From Gracilariopsis chorda (taxonomy: Eukaryota > Rhodophyta > Florideophyceae > Gracilariales > Gracilariaceae), in contig NBIV01000215.1 of NCBI GenBank assembly GCA_003194525.1, forward strand, positions 62,001 to 126,000: a stretch of DNA of 64,000 bases. The letters run 5' to 3'. Under the pieces are notes generated by a model. It was not told where the DNA came from, did no database searches, and saw only the letters and a list, made by a program, of their open reading frames with translations. Both the position numbers and the translations under genes were made by a program. This document shows positions 1-9,859 of this stretch, one piece after another (position 1 is the stretch's first letter; each line of letters starts with the position of its first letter).

Positions 1-3000
1 TTATCGCGTGTTGCGAGGCGGAACGCTTCACGCTCTGCAGCGTAGTCGGTAGCTTTCTGGGAAAGAGAGTTGTGGGATATCTCGCATGCTGCGTGTGAGG
101 GTGGTACGCGTCCAAGATCAATCTGGAAGGGCGAGAACTGCGTGGAGTGATGTTTGGCGGCGTTTTATTCGTACTCAAACACGCTGAGAAGTGTATCCCA
201 GTTATGCGGAGACGATTGGATTGTGGAGCGGAGCATAGATGAGACGGTGCGGATGAGGTTCTCTGTCTGGCCGTCGGTCTGAGGGTGTCCGGTCGTGGCG
301 ATGTTGAGTTTGACGTTGTAGATGCGCTGTAGTTCTTGCCAGAAGGCGGAGGTGAACTTCCCATCGCGGTCAGAGATGATAGTCTGTGGAACCACGTGTC
401 TCGCAAAGACCAAATCCATGAAGACCTGGGCAACTTCCACCGCGGTGGCCGTCTTAGATGCCGGAACGAAGATGCCTCGTTTGGAGAGCTTGTCCACGAT
501 GACGATGATCATGTCCTTCCCGTTGACGGAGCGAGGTAGTTCTGATAGAAAATCGACCGGTATAACCTCCCAGCACTCGTTGGGGATCGGGAGCGGTTGA
601 AGGGGGGCTGCTGGGATGCGATTGGAGTGTTTGTTTGTCTGGCATTGATGAAAAGCAGCCAGGAACCCTACAATGTCTCGGTACATGTTGGGCCAGTAGA
701 CGTAGCGGTGTGTGGCGGAAAACGTCTTGTCGGTACCGAGGTGGCCCAAGCCGTGAAAATGAAACGCGACATCTCGTCGCAGACGGCGGAGCTTGGGGAT
801 ATATAGCCGGGAGGATTGAAATCCAATCCAACGAAGCAAGGAGTTGTCGAAGGAAAACAGAGCGCGTTGGCGTTGTATCCTGGGGGGGGAGGCATCTTGT
901 GGGTGTTATAGGGCGGTGGTCATCTCTTTGGCCCACGGATCCTGCTCATATGCACCTCGAATGCGCTGGAGGAAGGGTTGTACACTGATCATCAATCGGG
1001 CAAGGGTTCCCGCAAGGTGGTCTGGGCGGCGGCTCAAGGCATCCGGGACCGTGTTCGAAGGGCCAGAGACGTGTTGTACTTCAAAGGAGTGTTCTTGAAG
1101 TAAATCTAGCCACCGGCATTGCCTGCCGGAGAGAGTGGCCTTGGACTGGAGATACTGCAATGGGCGGTGGTCCGTGCGGAAGATGAAACGTCTTCCCCTG
1201 AGGTAGTGGCTCCAATTACGCAAGGCGATAATGAACCCGAGTAGCTCCTGGTCCCCGGTGTCCCACTGTGACTCTGCTGGAGATAGGCGATGGGATAGGT
1301 ACGCAACTGGGTGTTCATCTTGTTCCAGAGTGGCGCCGACGGCGTGTTGTGATGCATCTGTGGACACAACGAACGTCTTGTCGGCGGCAGGTAGTGCGAG
1401 GACCGGAGCGGCAGTGAGGGCTTGTTTGATAGCACGGAATGCTTCGGCTTGTGCCGCTGTCCAGTTGAACGCCTCGCGGCGTAATAAGTCCGTGATTGGG
1501 CGCATGATGTCCGCGTAGGCCTTTACGAAGCGGCGATAGTAGTTGGCTAGTCCGACGAATTGTTGGACTTCTTTGGTTGAGGTGGGAGTGGGCCAGTTCC
1601 TTACCGCATCAACTAGGCGGCTTTGGGTTTGAATACCCGCAGAGGAGACCCTGTGGCCCAAAAAGTCGACTTCGGCTACTCCGAAATGGGACTTTGTAGG
1701 GTGAATGTACAGTTTTTCCCTACGCATGAAGGTGAATAGCTCCCGCAAATGAGCTTGGTGCTCCTCCATGTTGCGGCTGTATACCAAGATGTCGTCCAAG
1801 TAAAGAATGAGGGATCGCCCATTGAGATCGCGAAGCAGGGATGCGAGGAGTCGGGAGAAGGCAGCCGGCGCGTTTGTTAAGCCAAAACAAAGAACGGTCC
1901 ATTCGAATGAACCATAACGTGTTCTTATTGCGGTTTTGTGGCAATCCTCGTCGCGGATGCGCATCTGATGGTATGCGCCGACGAGGTCAATCTGCGAAAA
2001 AACGGTTGCGCCTGCGAGTTGATCGAAAGCCTCTTCGATGAGTGGCAGCGGGGTGGCATCTGGAATGGTAATGCGGTTGAGAGCCCTGTAGTCGCAGACC
2101 AGCCGAAGCTCGCCGTTCTTTTTCTTGACGAAGAAAACTGGGGCGCCGTATGGTGAAGTCGAGGGGCGAAGATAGCCTCTGTCTAGGAGTTCGTGGAGGG
2201 TACGCCTTAGCTCTTGAAGCTCCTCTGCCGAAAGACGGATGACCGGTCGCACTGGTGGGGGAATATTGGACTTGAGGGGAATAGCGAAGTCCATCGCGCG
2301 TGTTGGGGGTAGTTCATGTGGAAGTTCGGATCGGAAGATATCGGCGAATTCCTCCACTAGTGGAAGGATGTTAGGATGTGTGGATCCTGTCAGTACCTCC
2401 GGGCGGAGCTTGATGGCCAAAAGCTCACAGCCTTTGCGTTTGTGCGTGAGACAGCGAGCGGCACGCTTCCAAGAGATCAGTTTGAAGGTAAGTCCCGGTG
2501 GACGCCTGGATCGAGGTCGCTGTCGGGTGTGAATCCGCCGTTGTGTCCCTTCAGGGCCCCTTAGCAGTAAATCCCCAGTACTCCAGCAGATCTGTGGTGC
2601 GCATGCGCGCAGCCACTGGCGGCCAACGATGATGTAAGGCCGGGCGTCCATATCGTCTGGCATGTCAATTACGAAAGCCGACAAAAGGTGGTCCGAAGTG
2701 CCCAGCCGCAGAGGGGCCTGCACGGAACCTTGAACGGGGATGCGTTGTACATTTCCCAGCTCAACATATGCGTCGGTCACTGGTGTAACCGAGAGGCCAC
2801 ACGCAGCGGCAGTCACGGGGGACACAAATGCGTGTGACGCGCCCGGATCTATATTTGCCACCACGTTAAAATTATTGAGAAATGCATCATAATGGAACTC
2901 CGTATCATCTGATTCGAGTCCTGTGAGGCGCAATAGAAAATGGGGATCGGTACCCGGGGGCTCGCCGCCTTCCAAGGCGGCGGCGTTAGTTTTTTGGCTT

Positions 3001-3221
3001 TCCGCCGCTGTCCTTGGCGGTGAGGTCACAGAAATGGGTTGGTTTGCTCCAACCTTCGCCTCCGCATGCCATGCAGCGATCGCTCGACCGGTAGCGTTGG
3101 CGTTCCAGTGCGTTAGACTTGTCGCACGGGCCCCATGAAGTGGCTGCTGGGTCATGTTGGGGGGTAGTTGTGCGAGAGTTGGTGGCGCCGGTGTGTCTGG
3201 ATGATGTGCGGGGGGACCCAT
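1..3221 (-). pseudogene. pol: Pol polyprotein of gypsy element 1, interrupted by two in-frame stops
   Basis: The first segment (3221-906, 771 aa) has a protease-like DPGASHAF at residues 124-131, an RT with FSQIDL near 408 and YLDD at 474-477, and RNase H with D622, E659, D684 and D727. A TAA at 906-908 ends it. The same frame reopens (839-165) as the integrase, with an HHCC-like region (HFHGLGH ... HQCQTNK), a first catalytic Asp in VDFLSELP, a second in SDRDGKF and Glu in DGQTEN. A second TAA at 165-167 is followed in the same frame by normal integrase C-terminal sequence to position 1. In the zinc-binding region the first Cys of the expected CxxC is Phe. Two stops and a lost ligand indicate a decaying copy. 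The first stop falls exactly between RNase H and integrase. Confidence 0.9.
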
Positions 3222-4260
3222 TGGATGATCGACGGCGTGGGGGTTGGGCGGATGGTGCCCGCAAGGACTGTGCGACTTCGAGGTTACGCACGAAATTGTA
3301 GACGGCCTTCAGGTCCGTAGAGCCCTTGGGAAAACGCTGAGCGAGCTCTGCCTTGTACTCGTCAGGTAGGCTCATGACGAAATAGTTGTAGGCGTCGCCA
3401 GGATGGGGTCCGCAGAGTTCAATGAGGTCACGAAACTCGGAGATGTGGCGCTCCAAGTTGGACTTGAATTGAAGACGCATGAGCTTCGAACGTGCTTGGG
3501 CATCTTCGTTATCGGGGACATACTCCTCGATTAAGGCCTTTTCCAATGCGTCGAGGTTGGAAAATTCAGTGCCTTGTGCCTCTTCTCGGTTAATCCAGGT
3601 ACTCGCCGCTCCTTTCAGAAAGCACTTGGCGACATCCACCATCTCGTGGTGGTGCTCCACACCTGCCACACGCATCGTACGGCGTATAGATGCGATAAAT
3701 CTGCGAATACGGATCGAAGAGCGTTCATCTGCTTTGCCACTGAATGCTTCCGGTGTGGCGGTTTTAACGAGTGATGCCAACGACGGTCGTCCGTTGTTGT
3801 CCGTTGGGGATAGGGTAGAGTTGGGTGGCAGTGGCGGCATTGAACGCACACTCAGAGCCGGGGCCGACGGAGGGGATATGTTCGCATGTTCGGGGAAGTC
3901 ACGGGTGAGGGGTGGCGTGTGTGGGCTTCGTGTGGCAGGATGTAAGTCCACGGGTTGTGGGGCGGCCTGTGAGTTCCGGAGAAGTGCCATCAGCGTAGAA
4001 AGGTCTTCTTTGAGCTTTTCGTGGTTCTGTGCATGGGTGCCGAACGCACGTTTGATGTCGTCTGAAGTAGCCATGTTGTCCTTCATGAACGAGTTCAGAA
4101 GAGAATGGAGCGCATTTTGAGTGGTCTGCACACCATAAATCATGTCCTGGAGTTTGTTGGCCTGGAGTTGGAGGCTCTCAAGCGCGTAAGGAGTTGCGAA
4201 GGACTCTCGTTCACTGGCGTACACCGGCGGGTTCGGTATGTTCGGCGGGTTGGACGACAT
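2986..4260 (-). CDS. gag: Gag-like capsid protein of gypsy element 1
   Basis: This 424-residue open frame begins MSSNPPNIPN. It has a disordered Pro/Ser-rich N-terminus (to about residue 170). A retrotransposon-gag helical domain follows at roughly 175-325, with FSGKADERSS, WINREEAQ and LMRLQFK segments typical of Ty3/gypsy capsids. Near the C-terminus (about 396-411) a CMAC...HFC cluster (C-x2-C-x9-H-x-C) resembles a CCHC nucleic-acid-binding knuckle but has atypical spacing. The last 236 nt overlap the start of the pol frame, which lies +1 relative to gag, so pol would need a +1 shift or internal initiation. The role in particle assembly and RNA packaging is inferred from the family. Confidence 0.85.
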   Translation of the reverse strand: MSSNPPNIPNPPVYASERESFATPYALESLQLQANKLQDMIYGVQTTQNALHSLLNSFMKDNMATSDDIKRAFGTHAQNHEKLKEDLSTLMALLRNSQAAPQPVDLHPATRSPHTPPLTRDFPEHANISPPSAPALSVRSMPPLPPNSTLSPTDNNGRPSLASLVKTATPEAFSGKADERSSIRIRRFIASIRRTMRVAGVEHHHEMVDVAKCFLKGAASTWINREEAQGTEFSNLDALEKALIEEYVPDNEDAQARSKLMRLQFKSNLERHISEFRDLIELCGPHPGDAYNYFVMSLPDEYKAELAQRFPKGSTDLKAVYNFVRNLEVAQSLRAPSAQPPRRRSSNGSPRTSSRHTGATNSRTTTPQHDPAATSWGPCDKSNALERQRYRSSDRCMACGGEGWSKPTHFCDLTAKDSGGKPKN

Positions 4261-4339
4261 GTCGAGAACGGGGATGGAGCGGGGTGCAGGGGATAGAGAG
4301 TGGAAGTATGCGTTAATCAGCGGTCAGAGAAAGACCAAA

Positions 4340-4540
4340 GATGCTACCAGATGTAAAAAGGCAGTCGTAGGGTAGATGCTTCACACGAAAAACGACTAAA
4401 GAGTCGGAGACAAGGTCTAACCGCCCCCTCTAAGCTATCAGCCTGAGGCGGGATTTTATTTATAGAAGTTGTTAGATCAAGCTAAGGCTGCGTACCTGGC
4501 TTGATCCAGCATGGAGCTTCCTAGAGAAGCGGCGAGACAC
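4340..4540 (-). promoter_or_regulatory. Candidate 5' LTR with TATA box and primer-binding site of gypsy element 1
   Basis: Upstream of gag on the minus strand, TATAAATA lies at 4457-4464. A TGGTAGCATC stretch, a plausible tRNA-primed binding site starting TGG, occupies 4349-4340, just after a CA-TC that could be the LTR end (LTR about 4352-4539). The short length (about 190 bp) and the missing 3' LTR make the boundaries tentative. The TATA context AACTTCTATAAATA recurs upstream of the zinc-finger gene at 28024-28037. Confidence 0.4.
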
Positions 4541-4599
4541 GAAGGATGTGGTTGTGGTATGGGGTGAACTATTATGCTAATGTTGTGTTGTTGCACACA

Positions 4600-4910
4600 C
4601 TCCGAATTACACATCTTCATCAAATGCTGCTTCCTCGCCTACCATGCGGTTCGTGCCATACAATGGCTCTCCGCTCCCCCACTTCGAGCTACCGCCGTCC
4701 ATCTTTGATTCATCGCACCCGTCGCTTTGCATCTGTCACTTGCTGCTCATAACTCGCACGTTGGACTTGAACGCACCGTGCGTGTGCACTTGTTCCCGCT
4801 GTTCGGTGTACCTCCTGTTAGTGGATAGCGCACGCTCTGATGAACGTCGGGTATATACGCTTCGCACTTGTATGTATCGTTTAATGTGCATCTCAGTGGT
4901 TTTCCAGTGA
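4600..4910 (+). pseudogene. Cys-motif family member 1 (RTCMYRLMCIS tail), start codon lost
   Basis: The frame reads HTPNYTSSSNAASSPT ... FELPPSIFDSSHPSLCICH ... CVCTCSRCSVYLLLVDSA ... LRTCMYRLMCISVVFQ-stop. It is nearly identical to the intact copy at 19179-19499, but the ATG used there is not conserved. The first in-frame Met is at 4644, which would leave 88 residues. I do not recognise the protein. The CxxxCxxC cluster could bind a metal, but no catalytic motif is visible. Confidence 0.5.
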
Positions 4911-5763
4911 TGCTCTCTGGATCAGCAGATTGCAGGAAGAGGTATCAGGTTTATTATTGCTTGAGATTGTCTGTTGTTTGCCTAGTGTTGACTCCCGCCG
5001 CGCTGGACGTAGCTCTCTAGCTCTCATGAATATGTGCGTGGGGTCATTTGCATACTTATTGCTCTGTTCTACCGCAGATTGTTTCTCCCAGTCTGGCTCT
5101 TTACAGTTCTACAGCGGAACGGTACCGGCCTAAGACTGCTTCGCGCAGTGACATTTGTTGCGGTGTATCTTTGTACTTTCGTGCAGTGAACGTTGTGGTG
5201 GTCTAGGTTCGTCCAGTTCGTTTGGGGTCCACACATGTCCACACGCCACGGGCCTAGTTGCGAATTTGCATTTGTTGCGTATTAGCGATAAGTAAATATT
5301 TTATTTGCATTGGCTATCGTTGGTACCCTTCTGCGAGGGTAAACGGTTTGTCTTTGGTCTAAAATGTACCGTTTTATCTTGCATTTCTAACTACAAAATG
5401 TCCCAAAGTGATGGCACCATGGCGCACCCATCAGTTTTTTCCTGCAGGGCATGAACACTCAACAAAATTTGGGCTATGTTAAACTATTATCATGGTGTGC
5501 AAAAGTAGCGATCCTTACACCAGTTTACACCACGCTAGTCGTGTCCCGCTCTCCAAGCCCGCCACACCCGAGTGATAAGGAAGCTCATCCATTGTTCCTG
5601 ATTATGCATTGCTGGTCCTTTTTGGATGTAGTCTGCAACCACTTGATGCTCACGGACGGCTTTCGTTGCGCTCTCTATATAATTCCCTACCTTTTACCAT
5701 AGGCAACCCATGCCCTAACAAAAGCAGCGTTCATACCCGCGTTTCCCTCTAATCTTCCTTCAC
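4600..5763 (+). repeat. Copy A of a ~1.15 kb repeat, inverted relative to copy B at 18345-19492
   Basis: From about 4606 the plus strand matches the reverse complement of 18345-19492 almost continuously at high identity, ending near 5763 (…aatcttccttcac against gtgaaggaagatt…). The match covers a small reading frame and about 850 bp of DNA downstream of it. Small substitutions and indels separate the copies. No terminal inverted repeat or target duplication is obvious, so segmental duplication and a non-autonomous transposon both remain possible. Confidence 0.85.
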
Positions 5764-7280
5764 TTTTTCCATGTTGTTTCATATCAGCATGCATGCAATT
5801 GTGTCCTTTTCTTCTTAGAGCATGAAAAGTCTGCGCAAACAACTATGCAGTTATTTCGAAAAACGAAAACGCAATTTGTAAGCAACGCAAGGAGCGCGAA
5901 CGAATGAAAAAGGACAATAGTAAGATGCCGCTTAACGCGAAGTACAACGAGCATACACAAAAATTTAGGAAACGAAACAATAAGAACTGGAGCAACCAAC
6001 CCGGAACAATGGACTTTTCCAAGGGAAAAAGAGTGTGAAGTACAGGAACGTTCTCCTGACTTGATTTCGCATGCGTACACATTTTGCAGAGCTGTACCCC
6101 TCAAACATGGATGAATGTTCCGATCATCTGTCAGGTGTAGCGTGTATCGCACTCCTCCTTCACCGCTCGGATGACGACCGACAGAGATATGAGTCCAAGG
6201 CTTTGGTTTTCAAGAACGAATCCAAAGTAGAATTGCAAAATTGTGTAGATGTTGAATTCTGCTGTTGAAGTTTGTTGAGCAGGGGCGCAATTATGAATGA
6301 CAGACTACTTTACCACATGAAGCAGCCGGTAGTGCAGATTTTGCCAAAAATAATAGTCAACGTGTTTCACACATACTCAAAACATACGATGATGGTATAT
6401 TCTTCTTGTCAACAAGCAGTCCGTCATAGTCCACATTGTGGCAAAATAGGGCGTGGCAACTGTGCTGCTGCTATAGATCACATGAATTTCCTCACAACTT
6501 CAGTTGCCTTAATCGTATCAGTACATATACTACTCAAGCTACTGGAGCAGGCAATGCATATGTTTGCTCCTTTTCCTGCATGCATTCAAGAGTGATTGCA
6601 TGTACGTTGTAGCGTGGTTCTCCTCTGCTAAGCATTGTGCTGATAGCAAAGCTGCATTGATGATTGATAGGCGTCTTAGCTTTGATATTCATCAACGATA
6701 CGTAGGAAAGCGTGGCATATATTGGTATATTTCGATTTACGTACAGCCACTGTTCAACATGTGATTGTGAATACTTCATCATTCAACCTGCACTTTGAGT
6801 GGGAGAATTTGTAAAGAAAGCGACCAAGATAGAGGTCAACAAGAGAAAAAATAGCATGCCCTGTAGCATTTCGCGCTGTCAAGCAGCGACAGTACAGCCG
6901 CGCAGGTACGCACAGATACTGTACCTCGTGCTGCACGTCAGCGCATGTGCGCATTTCGATTCATGGAGGCACAGGCATTCGCGACGCAAACACTCGCTTC
7001 GCAGTTTCAGCTGCGCTGTTCCACCTCCGCGCTGCGACGATATTGCTCGCGTCGTCGGCAGTGAAACGTATCCAAGTTAAGCTGATCTGATTTGTTTTGT
7101 TGGGCGCGCAGCGTGCAAATTGGACCAATAGCTGTTAAGGTTCTTGTTGCGTCTTTTCTTTTTCTTGTTCCATTGCACGTGCCGAGCATTCTGCTGTTAC
7201 CGAAGGTAGCAGTCGCCTTTCCTGTGCAGTGCCGAACAAAGGCGACTGCCAACAACTCCACACCTGTGGAACAACACTCA
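5764..7280. other. No recognisable gene
   Basis: Only short, composition-driven frames occur here (for example 5784-6152 minus, Leu/Phe/Cys-rich), with no motif and no repeat partner that I could find in the window. A GA microsatellite (about 7298-7312) sits at the right edge. Confidence 0.5.
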
Positions 7281-7924
7281 AAGAAGTAGTTTACATGAGA
7301 GAGAGAGAGAGCTAACAAACAAAACGAGTGCAGAAACAAAGTAACCCTGCACCATTGTAATTGTAAAGAGCACCAAATACACAGCACATCGAACGCAAAA
7401 AAGTTGCACGTGGACACCTGCCCACAGCGCAGCCCTTCAGCGCCTGCGAATGACTGTTGTAGCGCAGAACTTAAGATCGGGCGGTGGCCCGGTTCGGCCT
7501 GTAACAGCCTGTCCTATTAGGTAATCCTATTACTAAGATTGCGTACTACTCAGACGTAGCACAGTGAGCTCGGCGCGCTGTTCGCGCTGCTGACGCAGCA
7601 TACTTCGAGCATTTGACTTTACAATAAATTGGACCGGGACCCAACCGGCCCGGGGAAGCGAAGGGAAGAAGCCCATAGAGATTCAATCGCTCCTCGTTCC
7701 CCAGTCTGTGCGCTCCCGAGAAAAGTCCTCCGGCGCCACCATGTCCAACTCTACCCCACGGCCAACACACACACACGAGTTGTGACGGTTGGCAGCAGAT
7801 ACGGCTCACACACAAAGCCGTATGGGCTGCTGCCGGAAACACATGGTTCTTCGCGCCCCGCGGCCGCAAGTAGTCCCTGCCCGTCGGCACGTCAACACGT
7901 GACGCCCCCCGCGGGTGCAACTAA

Positions 7925-7988
7925 TGGCGAAGCATACCTGTGGCGAAGCATACCTGTGGCGAAGCATACCTGTGGCGCAGCATACCTG
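7925..7988. repeat. 16-bp tandem repeat, four units
   Basis: TGGCGAAGCATACCTG is repeated four times in succession; the fourth unit has one change (C for A). It lies inside duplication copy 1. The partner at 10250-10275 has only one degenerate unit, so the expansion came after the duplication. Confidence 0.95.
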
Positions 7989-8034
7989 CACCTGCCTCGC
8001 TTACCCCCGATGCGACGCCCCCAGTGGATGGCAC

Positions 8035-8343
8035 TCACTGCTGGCGACTGAGGCAGCTATCCCCGTGACAGTCGTGCGCGTAGGACGTGGTGCTAAGCAG
8101 CTCAGTGGAAGACGGTGAGCGACGCTTCGCAGCAGCTAGAGATGCTTCCGGCGAAACCGGACGATGATCCTCGCCAATGCTCGGTGGCAGTGGCGGCGCA
8201 AGTGGCGGCACTGAGCACGGCGACGGGAGTACGTTGGGCCTTGGAGTGGGCGGAACTGGGCCAACTGGAGACGTGCGAGAGAATATAAAGTTAGCACGTG
8301 CAGAGGCAGGCACAACTGATGGCTTACCAGTACTGAAGCTCAT
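8035..8343 (-). CDS. Proline-rich ~100-aa frame, paralogue 1 (unrecognised)
   Basis: The start was chosen at 8343 because its ATG (MSFSTG) aligns with the ATG of the partner frame at 10612 (MVPSTP); the frame also stays open upstream to 8445. The shared core is VLPSPCSVPPLAPPLPPS(I/V) followed by AKxRSPS and a shared C-terminus LSRQQ-stop. Start, stop and frame are conserved between diverged copies, which is the only argument that it is coding. There is no membrane segment and no known domain. It could be chance conservation within an old repeat. Confidence 0.35.
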   Translation of the reverse strand: MSFSTGKPSVVPASARANFIFSRTSPVGPVPPTPRPNVLPSPCSVPPLAPPLPPSIGEDHRPVSPEASLAAAKRRSPSSTELLSTTSYAHDCHGDSCLSRQQ

Positions 8344-8599
8344 ACGAAAGAGTGACGGGAGAAATGTGATGGGAAAAAGGTGTGTCCCCGTTGATGGAAA
8401 GCGAAACTGCCACACTGCGCCAGACTGCGCGCTTGTGGCACGCACACACGACGACGCCGCCGCAGAGCTGGCAGTTGCCGGCGCGTTCTGTCTTATATGT
8501 GGAAAGAATACACGTGCAATTGCAGATTCAACTGCTTTTCAACCGTTACTCGACCACTGGCTTCTTTCCACGTTTCACGTGCATACTGTAGCGCATGGC

Positions 8600-9855
8600 G
8601 GCAGGCTCTTTTCTGCCGGCTGGTACTTACAATAGTTTGATGCTCGGCTTGCGCAAGTGAATGGTAGAGGGTTAGCGCTTTCGTCAGGGCAACCCTGGAG
8701 ACACCCAATAGAAACAATTCTTCCAGCAAGCAGAGAGTTCCGCAATCAGTGCCTAACCTTACAAAGCAAAGCACTGCGCAGTGCTTTGATGCACAAAACC
8801 CAATAAACACGCAAACCCGCAAATCTTCGCGTCAGAGGAGTGGAGAGCTTTCCAAGGAACGATGAACAATATCGTCAATGATTGATTTATAACGCCGCTT
8901 CAAGGGTTAAAGGGTTAACGTTTTCCTCATCGTGTTTGCCTCTTCACCTCTTTTTGCGCTGGTGCGCCCTTGATCACGTTGTGGCCTTCTCGTTTATCAC
9001 TTGTGGCAGATGCATGCAGGATGCGTGTTGCGCATTTTCTTATTTTAAATTGAATTAAAACTCTAAATATAATCTGTGCAGCTAACAGTATATATACTCA
9101 CAACAAGCTTTCAGCCTTCGACTTCGAACGGCTATTGGAACACGCGCATGAACGCAACGCGCCCGCGCATATGCCCCATGAGTTCAGTGCGAACGAACCT
9201 TCAGCAAATGTTTGGAAGCACAAGCGCAGTGAGCGTTGCGCAAACAGCGCACACCTTGTGCAGCCATCATATTTTATCAGGATACTTACTGGCCGATATG
9301 GCAACGTTGTGCTGTCTTCTTCGCGGTAGTACCTTGTCACAGATGGAGCGCGACGTAACCTGTGCTCTGGAAAGAGCTTCACACGCACTAGCTGAATGAG
9401 CATTTCTTGTTTTGATTGCACAGCGTTCAGCGGTGCGCATCCGTTCGCTTTGGCACCATTTCATTTGCATCAGGGTGATGTAGTCGACGAAACGATGGCT
9501 GTTTCATGATCATGCCTTCTCGCCACACCCATCCGTCCAACGACGTTTGCCGCGTCGTCAGAAACATTGCAACGTACACAAGCAGGGGCCCTTCTTCATT
9601 CATCGCGCCTACAGCACGAGAATCACCACCGAAAGGTTTTGTATTTTCAAAGCAAGCTTCTATCGATTTTTTGTTTTCGCGCGCATGCACGCTTACAACG
9701 ACTGACGGAGGTCGTCGTAATGCGCTGCAATGGCACGGTCTTGAACATGGTAATGCTCCACAAACAGGCAGGCTGCAGAAGACAGGCGACTACCACCGTC
9801 CATAACAATTCGAAATGCGTGCTCGCTCTCGTGTTGGAAACGACGCTCAGGTAAT
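8600..9855. other. No recognisable gene between the duplication units
   Basis: Several overlapping frames of about 100 residues occur on both strands (for example 9076-9399 plus and 9098-9421 minus). They are mutually antisense and motif-free, so I treat them as chance. Confidence 0.45.
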
Positions 9856-9859
9856 TGAC

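Larger units (their letters stand above)
1..4540 (-). mobile_element. Ty3/gypsy LTR retrotransposon 1 (3' end outside window)
   Basis: The minus strand reads 5' LTR candidate, gag (2986-4260), then pol as protease, reverse transcriptase, RNase H and integrase (3221 down to 1), the order typical of Ty3/gypsy. The integrase runs off the left edge of the window, so the 3' LTR is not visible and LTR divergence cannot be measured. Gag is open, but pol carries two in-frame stops, so this copy is probably not autonomous. Its right edge abuts the ~1.15 kb repeat that starts near 4600. Confidence 0.93.
7290..8590 (-). repeat. Direct-duplication unit, copy 1 (partner 9860-10910)
   Basis: Colinear similarity to 9860-10910 shows at several points. 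These include caccattg with the following spacer near 7351 and 9914; gtgacgc...caactaat near 7909 and 10229; cactcactgctggcg near 8033 and 10310; the ggcggcagtggcgg...actgaacacgg block near 8184 and 10464; and tacacgtgcaat...cttctttccacgt near 8510 and 10840. Identity is patchy and moderate, so this is an old duplication of about 1.1-1.3 kb. Confidence 0.6.

Noticed and set aside
7925-7988. Regularly repeated 16-bp units considered as a CRISPR array
   Set aside because: The units are directly adjacent with no spacers; it is a simple minisatellite.
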